From contig NZ_CP102270.1 of NCBI RefSeq assembly GCF_025148445.1, forward strand, positions 62,001 through 126,000: a DNA stretch of 64,000 nucleotides, in the 5' to 3' direction. Positions 33,557 through 42,264 of this stretch are shown piece after piece; positions within the stretch are counted from its first letter, which is position 1; every line of letters starts with the position of its first letter. Origin of the DNA: Eshraghiella crossota (GTDB lineage Bacteria > Bacillota > Clostridia > Lachnospirales > Lachnospiraceae). Both the position numbers and the translations under genes were made by a program. The notes under the pieces are model-generated. The model did no database searches and had not been told where the DNA came from. It saw only the letters and a list, made by a program, of their open reading frames with translations.

Positions 33557-33561
33557 AATAA

Positions 33562-33590
33562 TAATGGCTCGTGCATTGCACGAGCCATTA
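33562..33590 (-). terminator. Terminator of the ferredoxin gene
   Basis: A perfect 13-bp stem (TAATGGCTCGTGC / GCACGAGCCATTA) with loop ATT lies 14 nt past the ferredoxin stop. On the minus strand it is followed by TTATTTTAG. Confidence 0.8.
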
Positions 33591-33603
33591 CGCATTATTC
33601 TTA

Positions 33604-33774
33604 TTAGTTAGCTGAAATAGCGCCTACAGGACAAGCAGATTCGCAAGCTCCGCATGAGAGACATGTATCTGCATCTATTTCATAATGTGAATCACCAAGA
33701 GAGATAGCTCCTGCTGGACATCCTCCGGCACATGAACCACAACTTACACAAGAATCTGAAATAACGTATGCCAT
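33604..33774 (-). CDS. 2[4Fe-4S] ferredoxin, 56 aa
   Basis: A classic clostridial 8-Fe ferredoxin. Two CxxCxxCxxxCP clusters are visible: CVSCGSCAGGCP (Cys 9, 12, 15, 19) and CLSCGACESACP (Cys 38, 41, 44, 48). It is a low-potential electron carrier for pyruvate:ferredoxin oxidoreductase, hydrogenase and Rnf-type reactions in the cytoplasm. The start ATG (33774) has GGAGGTAAC upstream on the minus strand. It is monocistronic, with its own promoter and terminator. Confidence 0.96.
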   Translation of the reverse strand: MAYVISDSCVSCGSCAGGCPAGAISLGDSHYEIDADTCLSCGACESACPVGAISAN

Positions 33775-33805
33775 AATAGTTACCTCCTATGTATATTACA
33801 GTGTC

Positions 33806-33834
33806 ATTATAATACGTCGATATAAAAATATCAA
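33806..33834 (-). promoter_or_regulatory. Promoter of the ferredoxin gene
   Basis: On the minus strand TTGATA (33834-33829), a 17-nt spacer and TATAAT (33811-33806) form a strong sigma-A promoter about 32 nt before the start codon. Confidence 0.82.
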
Positions 33835-33891
33835 GAAACATTTATTTCAAAAAATTTGAAAAAATATACAGGTAACGCTTTACAATGGGTG

Positions 33892-33920
33892 TTGCCACTT
33901 TTTTTATGTTAGTATATAAT
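33892..33920 (+). promoter_or_regulatory. Promoter of the DUF1858 gene
   Basis: TTGCCA (33892-33897), a 17-nt T-rich spacer and TATAAT (33915-33920). The -35 and T run resemble those of the rpsF promoter. Confidence 0.75.
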
Positions 33921-33981
33921 TATATTTGTTATCTGAATGGTAATAATATATTATAAATATAGAGTGTAAAGGAGAAATAAC

Positions 33982-34200
33982 ATGGCACAGATTAATAAAG
34001 ATATGATTATTCATGATATCATCCAGATTGATACTGATATAATACCAATCCTTCTTGACGCCGGAATGCATTGCGTGGGATGTCCATCGGCACAGGGAGA
34101 ATCTCTTGAGGAAGCATGTATGGTACATGGTATCGATGCAGATGCGTTGACAGTATTTATCAATAACTATCTTGCTGAAAAGACAGCAAAAGCTGAATAA
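33982..34200 (+). CDS. DUF1858 domain protein
   Basis: A 72-residue protein that is a single DUF1858 domain: [20 protein letters not shown] then the glycine-cysteine segment [19 protein letters not shown]. The domain is known in free form and fused to redox proteins, and has been linked to hybrid-cluster-type and iron-sulfur contexts; a defined function is lacking. The gene has its own promoter and an AAAGGAG site. The flippase-like gene starts 4 nt after its stop and shares its transcript. Confidence 0.88.
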   Translation: MAQINKDMIIHDIIQIDTDIIPILLDAGMHCVGCPSAQGESLEEACMVHGIDADALTVFINNYLAEKTAKAE

Positions 34201-34204
34201 TTAT

Positions 34205-35467
34205 ATGCTTACAAGACTATTTATAGGAAAAGATATTAATCAGGCAAAGAATACATTTGTGTGGACAGCTTTATCCGGAATAGTATACTCATTACAGTCG
34301 CTGATATTCCTTATTATTTTAACTAATATTATGGGAAAATCAGCGGCTGGATTATATTCACTGGGAATAATGATAGCTAACCAGATGCTTACGGTGGGTA
34401 AGTATTCAGTAAGAAATTATCAGGTGTCTGATATTAATGAAAAATATACATTTGACCAGTATTATACGTTCAGAATATGTACCTGTGCTGCGGCAATGCT
34501 TATTACCATAGGCTGGGTTATTTTTGGCGGATACAGAGGCGATGAAGCGGTAGTGATCATAAGTCTTACGGTATATAAGATGGCTGAATGTATGTCTGAC
34601 TTGTTTGAAGGACTTTATCAACAGAGGTTTAGATTTGATATAAGCGGAAGAAGTCAGTTTACAAAAGACCTTATTATGATAATATGCTACGGCGGAATGT
34701 TAATTATTACAAAAGATGTTGTTTTGTCCTCTGTCGTGCTTGCAGTTGTATCATTTGTACTTATATTTGTAATCGATTTTCCGATTGCCGGGAAATTTGC
34801 AGCAATAAAATGGAATTTCAGATGGAAAGTGACAAAAGAACTGTTTTTTGCCTGTACGGCGTTGTTTGTAAGCTCTTTTTTGTTTATATATATTCATAAT
34901 GCACCTAAGTATGCACTTACCCGTATTTCAGGAAATGATACTTCAATTCTTGCAGAGTTTAATGCATTGTTTATGCCCGTATTTGTGGTAGATTTATTTG
35001 CCGGATTTACAATGAGAATGTGGCTTACCAGGATGGCGGTATATCACAATGACGGAGATTACGGAAGCTTTAAGAAAACAATTAACAAGCAGTTTGGCGT
35101 GATTACGGGACTTACGGTATTGTCAATGGCGGGAATGTTTTTTCTTGGAGGCCCCGTTCTTACTGCTATATACGGAATTGACCTGTATGGTCATGAATGG
35201 ACCAATCTTTTACTTATGTTATCGGGCGGACTTGTTGCCGTGTATACTTTGTACGAAAATGTAATAATTATATACAGAAAACAGAATATCAGCATTGTTA
35301 TTAATGTTGTTACAGCGGTTGTTGCTGCGGTTATTGTTACGCCGCTTGCATCATGGAAGGGAATATATGGTGCGACTGTCGGATATGTAATTGCCAATGC
35401 GGTAAGAGCCGGAGGATATTACATTGTGGCTAAGATATTTATGATTAAAGGAAGAAAAAAGGTTTAG
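34205..35467 (+). CDS. Polysaccharide flippase-like (MOP/Wzx) membrane protein
   Basis: A 420-residue polytopic protein with about 12 hydrophobic helices, of the multidrug/oligosaccharide-lipid/polysaccharide exporter superfamily. The first helix pair (NTFVWTALSGIVYSLQSLIF then GLYSLGIMIANQM) resembles Wzx O-antigen flippases. ATG 34205 is used because it directly follows the DUF1858 stop and aligns with the first helix; an upstream in-frame ATG (34172) lies inside that gene. No sugar-transferase genes adjoin it, so the substrate is unknown. Confidence 0.8.
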   Translation: MLTRLFIGKDINQAKNTFVWTALSGIVYSLQSLIFLIILTNIMGKSAAGLYSLGIMIANQMLTVGKYSVRNYQVSDINEKYTFDQYYTFRICTCAAAMLITIGWVIFGGYRGDEAVVIISLTVYKMAECMSDLFEGLYQQRFRFDISGRSQFTKDLIMIICYGGMLIITKDVVLSSVVLAVVSFVLIFVIDFPIAGKFAAIKWNFRWKVTKELFFACTALFVSSFLFIYIHNAPKYALTRISGNDTSILAEFNALFMPVFVVDLFAGFTMRMWLTRMAVYHNDGDYGSFKKTINKQFGVITGLTVLSMAGMFFLGGPVLTAIYGIDLYGHEWTNLLLMLSGGLVAVYTLYENVIIIYRKQNISIVINVVTAVVAAVIVTPLASWKGIYGATVGYVIANAVRAGGYYIVAKIFMIKGRKKV

Positions 35468-35499
35468 AAAACGTGTTGGATATGTTTTCTAAACCTTTT
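35461..35499. terminator. Bidirectional terminator between the flippase-like gene and yrbG
   Basis: GGTTTAGAAAAC (35461-35472) pairs with GTTTTCTAAACC (35484-35495). It is followed by TTTTAATT on the plus strand and TTTTTTC on the minus strand, serving both convergent genes. Confidence 0.88.
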
Positions 35500-35512
35500 A
35501 ATTATGTCATTA

Positions 35513-36469
35513 TTATACCAGCTTTATCTGTAATACGATAAAACATACAAAATATGCGGCATAAGAAAGTAACATGAGGATACCGCCTGCACGGTTTAGT
35601 TTCTTGTCTTTTGTCAAGATTACGCATAAGAAGAGCATCACCATACAGATTACTGCCATTATGTTGTCTACGATAAAATCTTTTGAATACTGAACAGGTG
35701 TTAAGAGCGCCGTAATTCCAAGAACAAACAGTATATTAAAAATATTGCTTCCTACGATATTACCTATTGCAATGTCCGCATTGTGTTTGCAGGCTGCCGT
35801 AACGGATGTGATAAGTTCCGGAAGTGAAGTTCCCAAAGCAACAATGGTAAGACCTATTAAACGGTCGGACATGCCAAAATATTTTGCAATGGCGGTAGCA
35901 GAATTAACTGTAAGCTGGCTTCCGCCTACAATTGCGGCACCACCGAGAATTATGTAAAGAATCATAAGCCATGTAGGTAATTTCTTGACTTCTTCCTCTT
36001 CTTCATCCTTTTTCTTAAGAGAGATATATACAAGATATCCCATAAATATTAAAAATAATATTGTCAGAATTATTCCATCAAATCTTGAAAGGGAATAACC
36101 ATTCATGCCGAGTACAAGTAGTACAATGGTGATTACGGCAACAAAAGGAATTTCTATAAAAAGAGTATTCTTTTTAACTGCCAGCGGTGTGATAACTGAA
36201 GCGATGCCAAGGATAAGGAGAACATTAAGGATGTTGCTTCCGACTACGTTGCTTACCGCAAGTTCGGCACTTCCCTTGATTCCTGCAGTGATACTTATGG
36301 CAGCTTCGGGAGCACTTGTTCCGAAAGCAACAATTGTAAGACCGATTACAATCTGTGGAATGCCAAGCTTGCCTGCGAGACTTGAAGAACCATCAACAAA
36401 TACGTCCGCACCTTTCATAAGAAGTACAAAACCGACAACTAATAATAAAATATTGACTGGTAATGGCAT
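35513..36469 (-). CDS. yrbG: Sodium/calcium exchanger (CaCA family, YrbG-like)
   Basis: A 318-residue membrane antiporter with two inverted alpha repeats: FGTSAPEAAISIT with NVVGSNILN in the N-terminal half and LGTSLPELITSVT with NIVGSNIFN in the C-terminal half. These hold the ion-binding Glu and Ser/Asn residues. About 10 helices and an acidic loop (KKKDEEEEEVKKL, about 150-165) fit the prokaryotic CaCA group, which exchanges Ca2+ against Na+ or H+. mntP lies 18 nt upstream on the same strand, forming a cation-export pair. Confidence 0.92.
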   Translation of the reverse strand: MPLPVNILLLVVGFVLLMKGADVFVDGSSSLAGKLGIPQIVIGLTIVAFGTSAPEAAISITAGIKGSAELAVSNVVGSNILNVLLILGIASVITPLAVKKNTLFIEIPFVAVITIVLLVLGMNGYSLSRFDGIILTILFLIFMGYLVYISLKKKDEEEEEVKKLPTWLMILYIILGGAAIVGGSQLTVNSATAIAKYFGMSDRLIGLTIVALGTSLPELITSVTAACKHNADIAIGNIVGSNIFNILFVLGITALLTPVQYSKDFIVDNIMAVICMVMLFLCVILTKDKKLNRAGGILMLLSYAAYFVCFIVLQIKLV

Positions 36470-36487
36470 TTTTAAAACCTCCGTAAA

Positions 36488-37078
36488 TTAGAAAAAATAG
36501 TGTTCAACAATTATTTTGATACCTAATAAAATAAGAATAACCCCACCGATAAATTCAGATTTGTTTTTGTAGATATTTCCGAAAATATTACCGATTTTAA
36601 CACCTGCAATGGAAATTATAAATGTTGCTACTCCTATAATAATAACAGCCAGAACTGTATTAAGCAATGCTGTGGCCTGAATTATGTTAACAGGGATACA
36701 GGCAAATGTGATTCCGACAGCCAGTGCATCTATGCTTGTTGCTATAGCCATTAATAACATTGTCTTAAAGCCGATGGCGTCAGACTCTCCGCCTTCTTTT
36801 TCTTCTTTTGAAAATGATTCACGAATCATATTAATTCCTATCAGTAACAAAAGAATAAATGCAATCCATGGGGCAAATGCGTTAACAAATTTTGCAAACT
36901 GTATGCCAAGAAAATATCCTATCATAGGCATTATTGCCTGAAAACAGCCAAACCACGCACCAACAATAAGCATATGGCGGAATGTGATTTTCTTAATTGC
37001 GAGACCTTTGCATATAGATACTGCGAAAGCATCCATAGAAAGACCTATTGCCAGTAGGATAAGTGTGAATAAATCCAT
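36488..37078 (-). CDS. mntP: Manganese efflux pump MntP
   Basis: A 196-residue protein with six hydrophobic helices and the two MntP repeats: LSMDAFAVSICKGLAIK (about 14-30) and TSIDALAVGITFACIP (about 113-128). The membrane Asp residues of both repeats, known to be needed for Mn2+ export, are present. Length matches the family. It precedes the Ca2+ exchanger in one operon driven by a strong upstream promoter. I looked for a yybP-ykoY Mn riboswitch in the leader and did not find its consensus; a short hairpin with a U8 run lies there instead. Confidence 0.93.
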   Translation of the reverse strand: MDLFTLILLAIGLSMDAFAVSICKGLAIKKITFRHMLIVGAWFGCFQAIMPMIGYFLGIQFAKFVNAFAPWIAFILLLLIGINMIRESFSKEEKEGGESDAIGFKTMLLMAIATSIDALAVGITFACIPVNIIQATALLNTVLAVIIIGVATFIISIAGVKIGNIFGNIYKNKSEFIGGVILILLGIKIIVEHYFF

Positions 37079-37132
37079 CTGAGAATTCTCCTTTGTATAT
37101 TTCTCCGTTGCTTTCTTTCACAAATAAAAAAA

Positions 37133-37147
37133 ACAGGCAAGGCCTGC
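37133..37147 (-). promoter_or_regulatory. Hairpin with U8 tract in the mntP leader
   Basis: On the minus strand GCAGGC-CTT-GCCTG is followed by TTTTTTTT, about 10 nt after the predicted start of transcription and about 50 nt before the mntP ATG. It is shaped like an intrinsic terminator and may attenuate the operon; its closeness to the start site is odd. Confidence 0.5.
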
Positions 37148-37156
37148 TGAACTCTT

Positions 37157-37185
37157 ATTTTAATTTATTGAAAAAAAATTGTCAA
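37157..37185 (-). promoter_or_regulatory. Promoter of mntP-yrbG
   Basis: On the minus strand TTGACA (37185-37180), a 17-nt spacer and TAAAAT (37162-37157). The -35 is a perfect consensus. Confidence 0.82.
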
Positions 37186-37200
37186 GACATTTAGGCAAAA

Positions 37201-37227
37201 TATAAGGCAGCCGAAGCTGCCTTTATA
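37201..37227 (-). terminator. Terminator of aroF-coaBC
   Basis: AAGGCAGC and GCTGCCTT form an 8-bp stem. On the minus strand the loop is UUCG closed by C-G, the extra-stable tetraloop, followed by ATATTTTGCC. It lies about 130 nt beyond the coaBC stop; the DNA between (37228-37359) holds no gene I can support. Confidence 0.7.
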
Positions 37228-37359
37228 TAAAAAGAAAGAGGAGTATGAAAAACAAAATAAATTATTTCATCCTCTATAGTATATTTTTTGTTTGTGGATA
37301 AAAAATGTCTTAATTATGAACAAATTGAAACTTTATAATAAAAATATTGTAAAAATCAT

Positions 37360-38550
37360 TTAAAATCCGTTTATAATCGCGTCCAGAATAGTGTCTGCCA
37401 CTTTCTCTTTTGACATAATATCATATTCTTTAATATTATCTTTGGTAATCAAAGTTACTATATTGGTGTCTGTACCGAATCCGGCACCGCCTGTAACAAG
37501 ACTGTTGGCAACAATCATATCTGCGTTTTTCTTTTCAAGTTTTTTCCTTGAATTATCAAGCATATTTTCTGTTTCCATGGAAAAGCCGCATATAAACTGT
37601 CCCGGTTTCTTGTTTTCACCGAGAAATTTCAGGATATCAGTAGTACGCTTTAATGGAATGGACATATCGCTGTCGGATTTTTTGATTTTGTTGTCTGCAA
37701 CCGATACGGGAGTGTAGTCGGCAACAGCCGCAGCTTTGATTATTATGTTCTGGTTTTCGTAATTATCTTTTACTGCATTAAACATATCTTCGGCAGAGAT
37801 AACATCAATTACTTTGGTAAATAGTGGCTTTGGAAGGGAAACAGGACCTGATATCAGTGTTACATCAGCTCCACGGAATGCGGCGGCTCTTGCAAGTGCA
37901 TAACCCATTTTACCGCTGGAGTGGTTGGTAATATACCTTACCGGGTCAAGGGCTTCCCTCGTAGGACCTGCCGTAATAAGAATGCGTTTTCCTATAAGGT
38001 CTTTTTTACCATTAAGAGCCCTTAAAATATATTCAATAAGTGTATTTTTATCCGGAAGCTTGCCTTTACCGCTGTCCCCGCAGGCAAGGTGACCGCTTGC
38101 GGCAGGAATAATTTCAAAACCATACATCATGAGTTTGGCGATGTTGTCCCTTACAACAGGGTTTTCGTACATATTGGTGTTCATTGCAGGAGCAACTATT
38201 TTTGTGCATTTGCAGGCAAGAACAGTTGTGGTAAGCATATCGTCTGCGATTCCGTTAGCCATTTTTCCGATTACATTGGCAGTAGCGGGAGCAATTAAAA
38301 CCACATCGGCTTCTTTTGCAAGTGAAATGTGCTTTACGTCAAATTCAAAGTCACGGTCGAAAGTATCCACAAGGCATTTGCTTGAAGTAAGCGTCTCGAA
38401 TACCATAGGACTTATGAATTTTGTGGCATTTTCAGTCATTATCACACGGACATTGCAGCCTGATTTCACAAGAGCACTTGCTACATCAGCCATCTTGTAT
38501 GCAGCAATCCCTCCGGTTATTCCTAAAAGGACGGTTTTCTTATCTTTCAT
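37360..38550 (-). CDS. coaBC: Bifunctional phosphopantothenoylcysteine synthetase/decarboxylase CoaBC (Dfp)
   Basis: A 396-residue enzyme for two steps of coenzyme A synthesis: CTP-dependent joining of 4'-phosphopantothenate with cysteine, then FMN-dependent decarboxylation. The N-terminal flavodoxin-like CoaC part shows LLGITGGIAAYK, PAMNTNMYENP and the active-site flap CGDSGKGKL. The C-terminal CoaB part starts with ILITAGPTREALDPVRYITN and SSGKMGYALA. ATG 38550 is chosen since it has AAGAGGTTATG upstream and aligns with the family; an in-frame ATG 18 nt earlier is possible. It sits 11 nt after aroF. Confidence 0.95.
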   Translation of the reverse strand: MKDKKTVLLGITGGIAAYKMADVASALVKSGCNVRVIMTENATKFISPMVFETLTSSKCLVDTFDRDFEFDVKHISLAKEADVVLIAPATANVIGKMANGIADDMLTTTVLACKCTKIVAPAMNTNMYENPVVRDNIAKLMMYGFEIIPAASGHLACGDSGKGKLPDKNTLIEYILRALNGKKDLIGKRILITAGPTREALDPVRYITNHSSGKMGYALARAAAFRGADVTLISGPVSLPKPLFTKVIDVISAEDMFNAVKDNYENQNIIIKAAAVADYTPVSVADNKIKKSDSDMSIPLKRTTDILKFLGENKKPGQFICGFSMETENMLDNSRKKLEKKNADMIVANSLVTGGAGFGTDTNIVTLITKDNIKEYDIMSKEKVADTILDAIINGF

Positions 38551-38561
38551 AACATAACCTC

Positions 38562-39593
38562 TTAACATTCATCAGCTATTTTGTAAATAAGGTTTTCGGT
38601 GTCATCCCATCCGAGGCATGGATCCGTAATTGATTTACCATAAATCATGTCCTTGCAGATTTTCTGATTACCTTCTTCAAGGTAGCTTTCAATCATTACG
38701 CCTTTTACTAATTTTTTGAATTCAGGATTATATCTTCTGCTGTGAAGAACTTCGCTTGTTATACGGATCTGCTGTTTAAACTGCTTGTTAGAGTTAGAAT
38801 GGTTAGCATCGATTATTGCAGCAGGATTCTTAAGGTCTTTGGAAGCGTATATTTCATGAAGTCTTTCAAGGTCTTCATAATGGTAATTAGGAATACATAT
38901 TCCATATTTGTTGACACCGCCACGAAGTATAACATGTGCAAGGTCATTGCCTGATGTGCTTACACTGTATCCTCTGTAAATAAATTCGTGGGAACTTTGT
39001 GCAGCAATTACTGAATTAATCATAACGCCAAAATCTCCGCTTGTAGGATTCTTCATTCCCACAGGGATATCCATGCCGCTGGCGGTAAGACGGTGCTGCT
39101 GGTTTTCAACGGAACGGGCACCGATTGCTTCATACGATAAAACATCGTCAAGGTAGCTCCTGTTCTCAGGATAAAGCATCTCATCTGCTGATGTAAGACC
39201 GCTTTCTTTGATAACATCTATATGAAGTTTTCGGATAGATGCAATTCCTGCATAAAGGTCAGACTCTTTGTTAGGGTCAGGCTGATGAAGCATACCCTTA
39301 TAACCTTCACCTGTGGTTCTTGGCTTGTTAGTGTATACACGGGGAATAATAATCAGCTTGTCCTTAGTCTTTTCGTTGACCCTTGCAAGACGCTCAACAT
39401 ATTCAAGAACGGCATCTTCACGGTCAGCGGAACATGGACCTACGATTACAAGAAATTTATCACTTTCACCTGTAAAAACCTTACGGATTTCACGGTCTCT
39501 TTCTGATTTGATTGCTGTAAGCTCCGGTGTCATAGGAAATTCTTCTTTAAGAACTTCAGGTTCCGGAAGCTTTTTAAAATAATTCATTGACAT
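38562..39593 (-). CDS. aroF: 3-deoxy-7-phosphoheptulonate synthase, class I AroG type
   Basis: A 343-residue DAHP synthase that condenses phosphoenolpyruvate with erythrose-4-phosphate, the first step of aromatic amino acid synthesis. Typical segments are FLVIVGPCSADREDAVLEY, PRVYTNKPRTT, KNPTSGDFGVM, STSGNDLAHVILRGG and IDANHSNSNKQF, with metal and PEP ligands conserved. Length is that of the AroFGH type. The start at 39593 (MSMNYFKK) has GATGAGG upstream; an ATG 15 nt earlier overlaps this site. The symbol follows the family and not a proven feedback specificity. Confidence 0.93.
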   Translation of the reverse strand: MSMNYFKKLPEPEVLKEEFPMTPELTAIKSERDREIRKVFTGESDKFLVIVGPCSADREDAVLEYVERLARVNEKTKDKLIIIPRVYTNKPRTTGEGYKGMLHQPDPNKESDLYAGIASIRKLHIDVIKESGLTSADEMLYPENRSYLDDVLSYEAIGARSVENQQHRLTASGMDIPVGMKNPTSGDFGVMINSVIAAQSSHEFIYRGYSVSTSGNDLAHVILRGGVNKYGICIPNYHYEDLERLHEIYASKDLKNPAAIIDANHSNSNKQFKQQIRITSEVLHSRRYNPEFKKLVKGVMIESYLEEGNQKICKDMIYGKSITDPCLGWDDTENLIYKIADEC

Positions 39594-39833
39594 TGTTAAA
39601 ATCCTCATCTCTTCTAATTTCAGTATATATAAATTAACACTTTAACGCTTTAAAGTCAAGAAGAACATATTGACATTGTGTTTTTATTATAAAAAATGTA
39701 AAATGAATATGCTATATTTAATTTATAAAAAATTAATCTTTTTTACCAAAATAAAATAATTAATACATAACACATTCATAAATCAGGTGTATATCTGATT
39801 GAAACAGAATAAAAGAATTGGAGATTTATTGTT

Positions 39834-41573
39834 ATGGGCAAGATTATTGGAATTGATTTAGGAACTACTAACAGTTGTGTTGCGGTAATGGAGGGCGGAC
39901 AGCCTACGGTTATCGTTAATTCCGAGGGAACAAGGACAACACCAAGCGTGGTTGCTTTTACCAAAAAAGGAGAGAGACTGGTGGGAGAACCTGCGAAGCG
40001 TCAGGCAGTCACAAATCCTGAAAGAACTGTTTCTTCCATTAAGAGAGAGATGGGCTCCGGCTATAAAGTTAAGATTGACAAAAAGAATTATTCGCCTCAG
40101 GAGATATCGGCTTTTATCCTTATGAAATTAAAAAAGGATGCCGAGGATTATCTGGGACAGCGTGTAACGGAAGCGGTAATTACCGTACCGGCATATTTCA
40201 GCGATGCACAACGTCAGGCGACCAAGGATGCAGGAAGAATAGCAGGACTTAAAGTGGAACGAATTATTAATGAGCCTACGGCAGCAGCTCTTGCGTACGG
40301 CCTTGATAACGGTGAAGCACAGAAAATCCTGGTATATGACCTTGGCGGCGGTACTTTCGATGTTTCAGTAATTGAAATCGGTGATAAGGTTATTGAGGTG
40401 CTTGCAACCTCAGGGGATAACCATCTCGGCGGTGATGATTTTGATAAACGTCTTTCGGACTATATTGTTTCGGAGTTTAAGAGAACAGAAGGAATAGACC
40501 TTGGTAAAGATAAAGTCGCACTTCAGAGAATAACTGAAGAAGCCGAGAAAGCCAAGAAAGAGCTTTCATCGGCACAGACAGTTAATATTAACCTGCCTTT
40601 TATTACAACCACCAAAGCGGGTCCCGTTCATCTTGATATGAATATTACGAGGGCAAAATTTAACGAGCTGACATCGGACCTTGTGGAGAGAACAACAGGC
40701 CCTGTAATTACGGCACTTAACGATGCAGGAATTACAAAGGGCGAACTTAATAAGGTACTTCTTGTAGGCGGTTCTACAAGAATACCTGCGGTTCAGGATA
40801 AAGTAAGACAGCTTACGGGGCTTGAGCCAAGCAAAAATATGAATCCTGACGAGTGTGTTGCACTCGGAGCATCAATACAGGGTGGCAAGCTTGCGGGAGA
40901 TTCAGGTAATGCGTCCGAACTTCTTTTGCTTGACGTAACTCCTCTTACGCTCTCAATAGAGACAGTGGGAGGAATTGCCACACACCTTATAGAGAAAAAC
41001 TCTACGATTCCATGCAGAAAAAGCCAGGTATTTTCTACTGCAATGAGCGGACAGACCAATGTTGAAATCAAGGTTTTACAGGGCGAACGACAGTTTGCGA
41101 GGGATAACAAGCTTCTTGGAACCTTCCGTCTTAACGGAATAAGAAGAGCACCGGCCGGAGTTCCGCAGATAGAGGTAACTTTCGATATTGATGCAAACGG
41201 TATTGTGCATGTATCGGCTAAGGACCTTGATACGGGACGGGAACAGAGCATTACGATTACCGCAGGCTCTAATCTTTCGGAAACTGAAATTGAACGTGCC
41301 ATGCGGGACGCTGCGGAATATGCGGAAGCCGACAGTACGAGAATGGATGCTTTTGAAGCCATTAATGAGTCAAAACAGCTTATTAATGATGCACAGGCTA
41401 AGTTAAAGACTGAGAAAAAGACAATTGATAAAATGAGAAAGAATCAGATTAATCAGGATATATATAATCTTGGTCGTCTTATCAGAAAAGCCAAGCCTGA
41501 GAAAATGACAATTACGGAAACTGTAGAAATTAAAAATGCAATGGACAGACTTAAGCAGTCTGCCGGATTATAA
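39834..41573 (+). CDS. dnaK: Hsp70 chaperone, orphan DnaK-type
   Basis: A 579-residue Hsp70. The ATPase domain is complete ([65 protein letters not shown]), as is the substrate domain ([30 protein letters not shown]). It ends at [10 protein letters not shown] and lacks the 30-50 residue Gly/Ala-rich disordered tail of typical DnaK (610-640 aa). It has no grpE, dnaJ or hrcA beside it and no CIRCE-like repeat in the 225 nt upstream. I infer a second, specialised DnaK; the main one should sit elsewhere with grpE-dnaJ. Confidence 0.9.
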   Translation: MGKIIGIDLGTTNSCVAVMEGGQPTVIVNSEGTRTTPSVVAFTKKGERLVGEPAKRQAVTNPERTVSSIKREMGSGYKVKIDKKNYSPQEISAFILMKLKKDAEDYLGQRVTEAVITVPAYFSDAQRQATKDAGRIAGLKVERIINEPTAAALAYGLDNGEAQKILVYDLGGGTFDVSVIEIGDKVIEVLATSGDNHLGGDDFDKRLSDYIVSEFKRTEGIDLGKDKVALQRITEEAEKAKKELSSAQTVNINLPFITTTKAGPVHLDMNITRAKFNELTSDLVERTTGPVITALNDAGITKGELNKVLLVGGSTRIPAVQDKVRQLTGLEPSKNMNPDECVALGASIQGGKLAGDSGNASELLLLDVTPLTLSIETVGGIATHLIEKNSTIPCRKSQVFSTAMSGQTNVEIKVLQGERQFARDNKLLGTFRLNGIRRAPAGVPQIEVTFDIDANGIVHVSAKDLDTGREQSITITAGSNLSETEIERAMRDAAEYAEADSTRMDAFEAINESKQLINDAQAKLKTEKKTIDKMRKNQINQDIYNLGRLIRKAKPEKMTITETVEIKNAMDRLKQSAGL

Positions 41574-41595
41574 AGATACATAGGAGAAAAAGAAA

Positions 41596-42264
41596 ATGGA
41601 TATTAAAGAATTATTGGCGAGGTGCGACCATACACTGCTTGCCGTAACAGCTGAGGAGTCTGAAATCGAGACGTTATGCGATGAGGCGGTTAAGTACGGA
41701 TGTGCGTCCGTGTGTATACCTCCGTCTTATGTAAAAAAAGCCTCGGCTTACCTTAAAGGCAAAGGTTCTTCCCTGGCAGTATGTACGGTTATAGGATTTC
41801 CTAACGGCTACAATACAACCAAAGTCAAGGTATATGAGACAGAACAGGCAGTACTTGACGGAGCTTCAGAAATAGATATGGTAATCAATCTCGGCTGGGT
41901 AAAAGACGGTAAGTATTATGATGTATTGAATGAAATTAAGGCTGTGAAAGAAGCATGTCACGGAAGAGTTTTGAAGGTAATTATAGAAACATGTCTTTTA
42001 GAGGACGCGGAAAAGATTACACTTTGTAAAATAGTTACCGAGGCAGGTGCAAAGTTCATTAAGACTTCAACGGGATTCCAGGCAGGGGGCGCAACGCCTT
42101 CGGATGTGGCACTTCTTAAAGCCAACGTAGGACGAGGCGTGGAGGTTAAAGCGGCAGGCGGAATTTCCACCCTTGACGATGCAGACCTTTTCCTTAAGCT
42201 TGGAGCGTCAAGACTTGGCACAAGCAAGGTTGTTAAATTATTTGAAAAAATGGAGAACAAGTAA
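41596..42264 (+). CDS. deoC: Deoxyribose-phosphate aldolase
   Basis: A 222-residue class I aldolase that splits 2-deoxyribose-5-phosphate into glyceraldehyde-3-phosphate and acetaldehyde in deoxynucleoside breakdown. Schiff-base lysine K156 lies in FIKTSTGFQAGGATP and the second lysine K185 in EVKAAGGI; EIDMVINLGWVKDG and KVIIETCLL are also typical. Length matches the family. It has an aggagaaaa ribosome site, and its stop overlaps the next gene (TAATG). No other deo genes adjoin it. Confidence 0.95.
   Translation: MDIKELLARCDHTLLAVTAEESEIETLCDEAVKYGCASVCIPPSYVKKASAYLKGKGSSLAVCTVIGFPNGYNTTKVKVYETEQAVLDGASEIDMVINLGWVKDGKYYDVLNEIKAVKEACHGRVLKVIIETCLLEDAEKITLCKIVTEAGAKFIKTSTGFQAGGATPSDVALLKANVGRGVEVKAAGGISTLDDADLFLKLGASRLGTSKVVKLFEKMENK

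Noticed and set aside
37240-37302. A short hydrophobic peptide gene near the aroF-coaBC terminator
   Set aside because: The GAGGAG site is only about 1 nt from the ATG and the region is an AT-rich imperfect hairpin, so translation is unlikely.
39609-39833. CIRCE heat-shock operator upstream of the orphan dnaK
   Set aside because: No TTAGCACTC-N9-GAGTGCTAA pattern or near match is present in the intergenic region.
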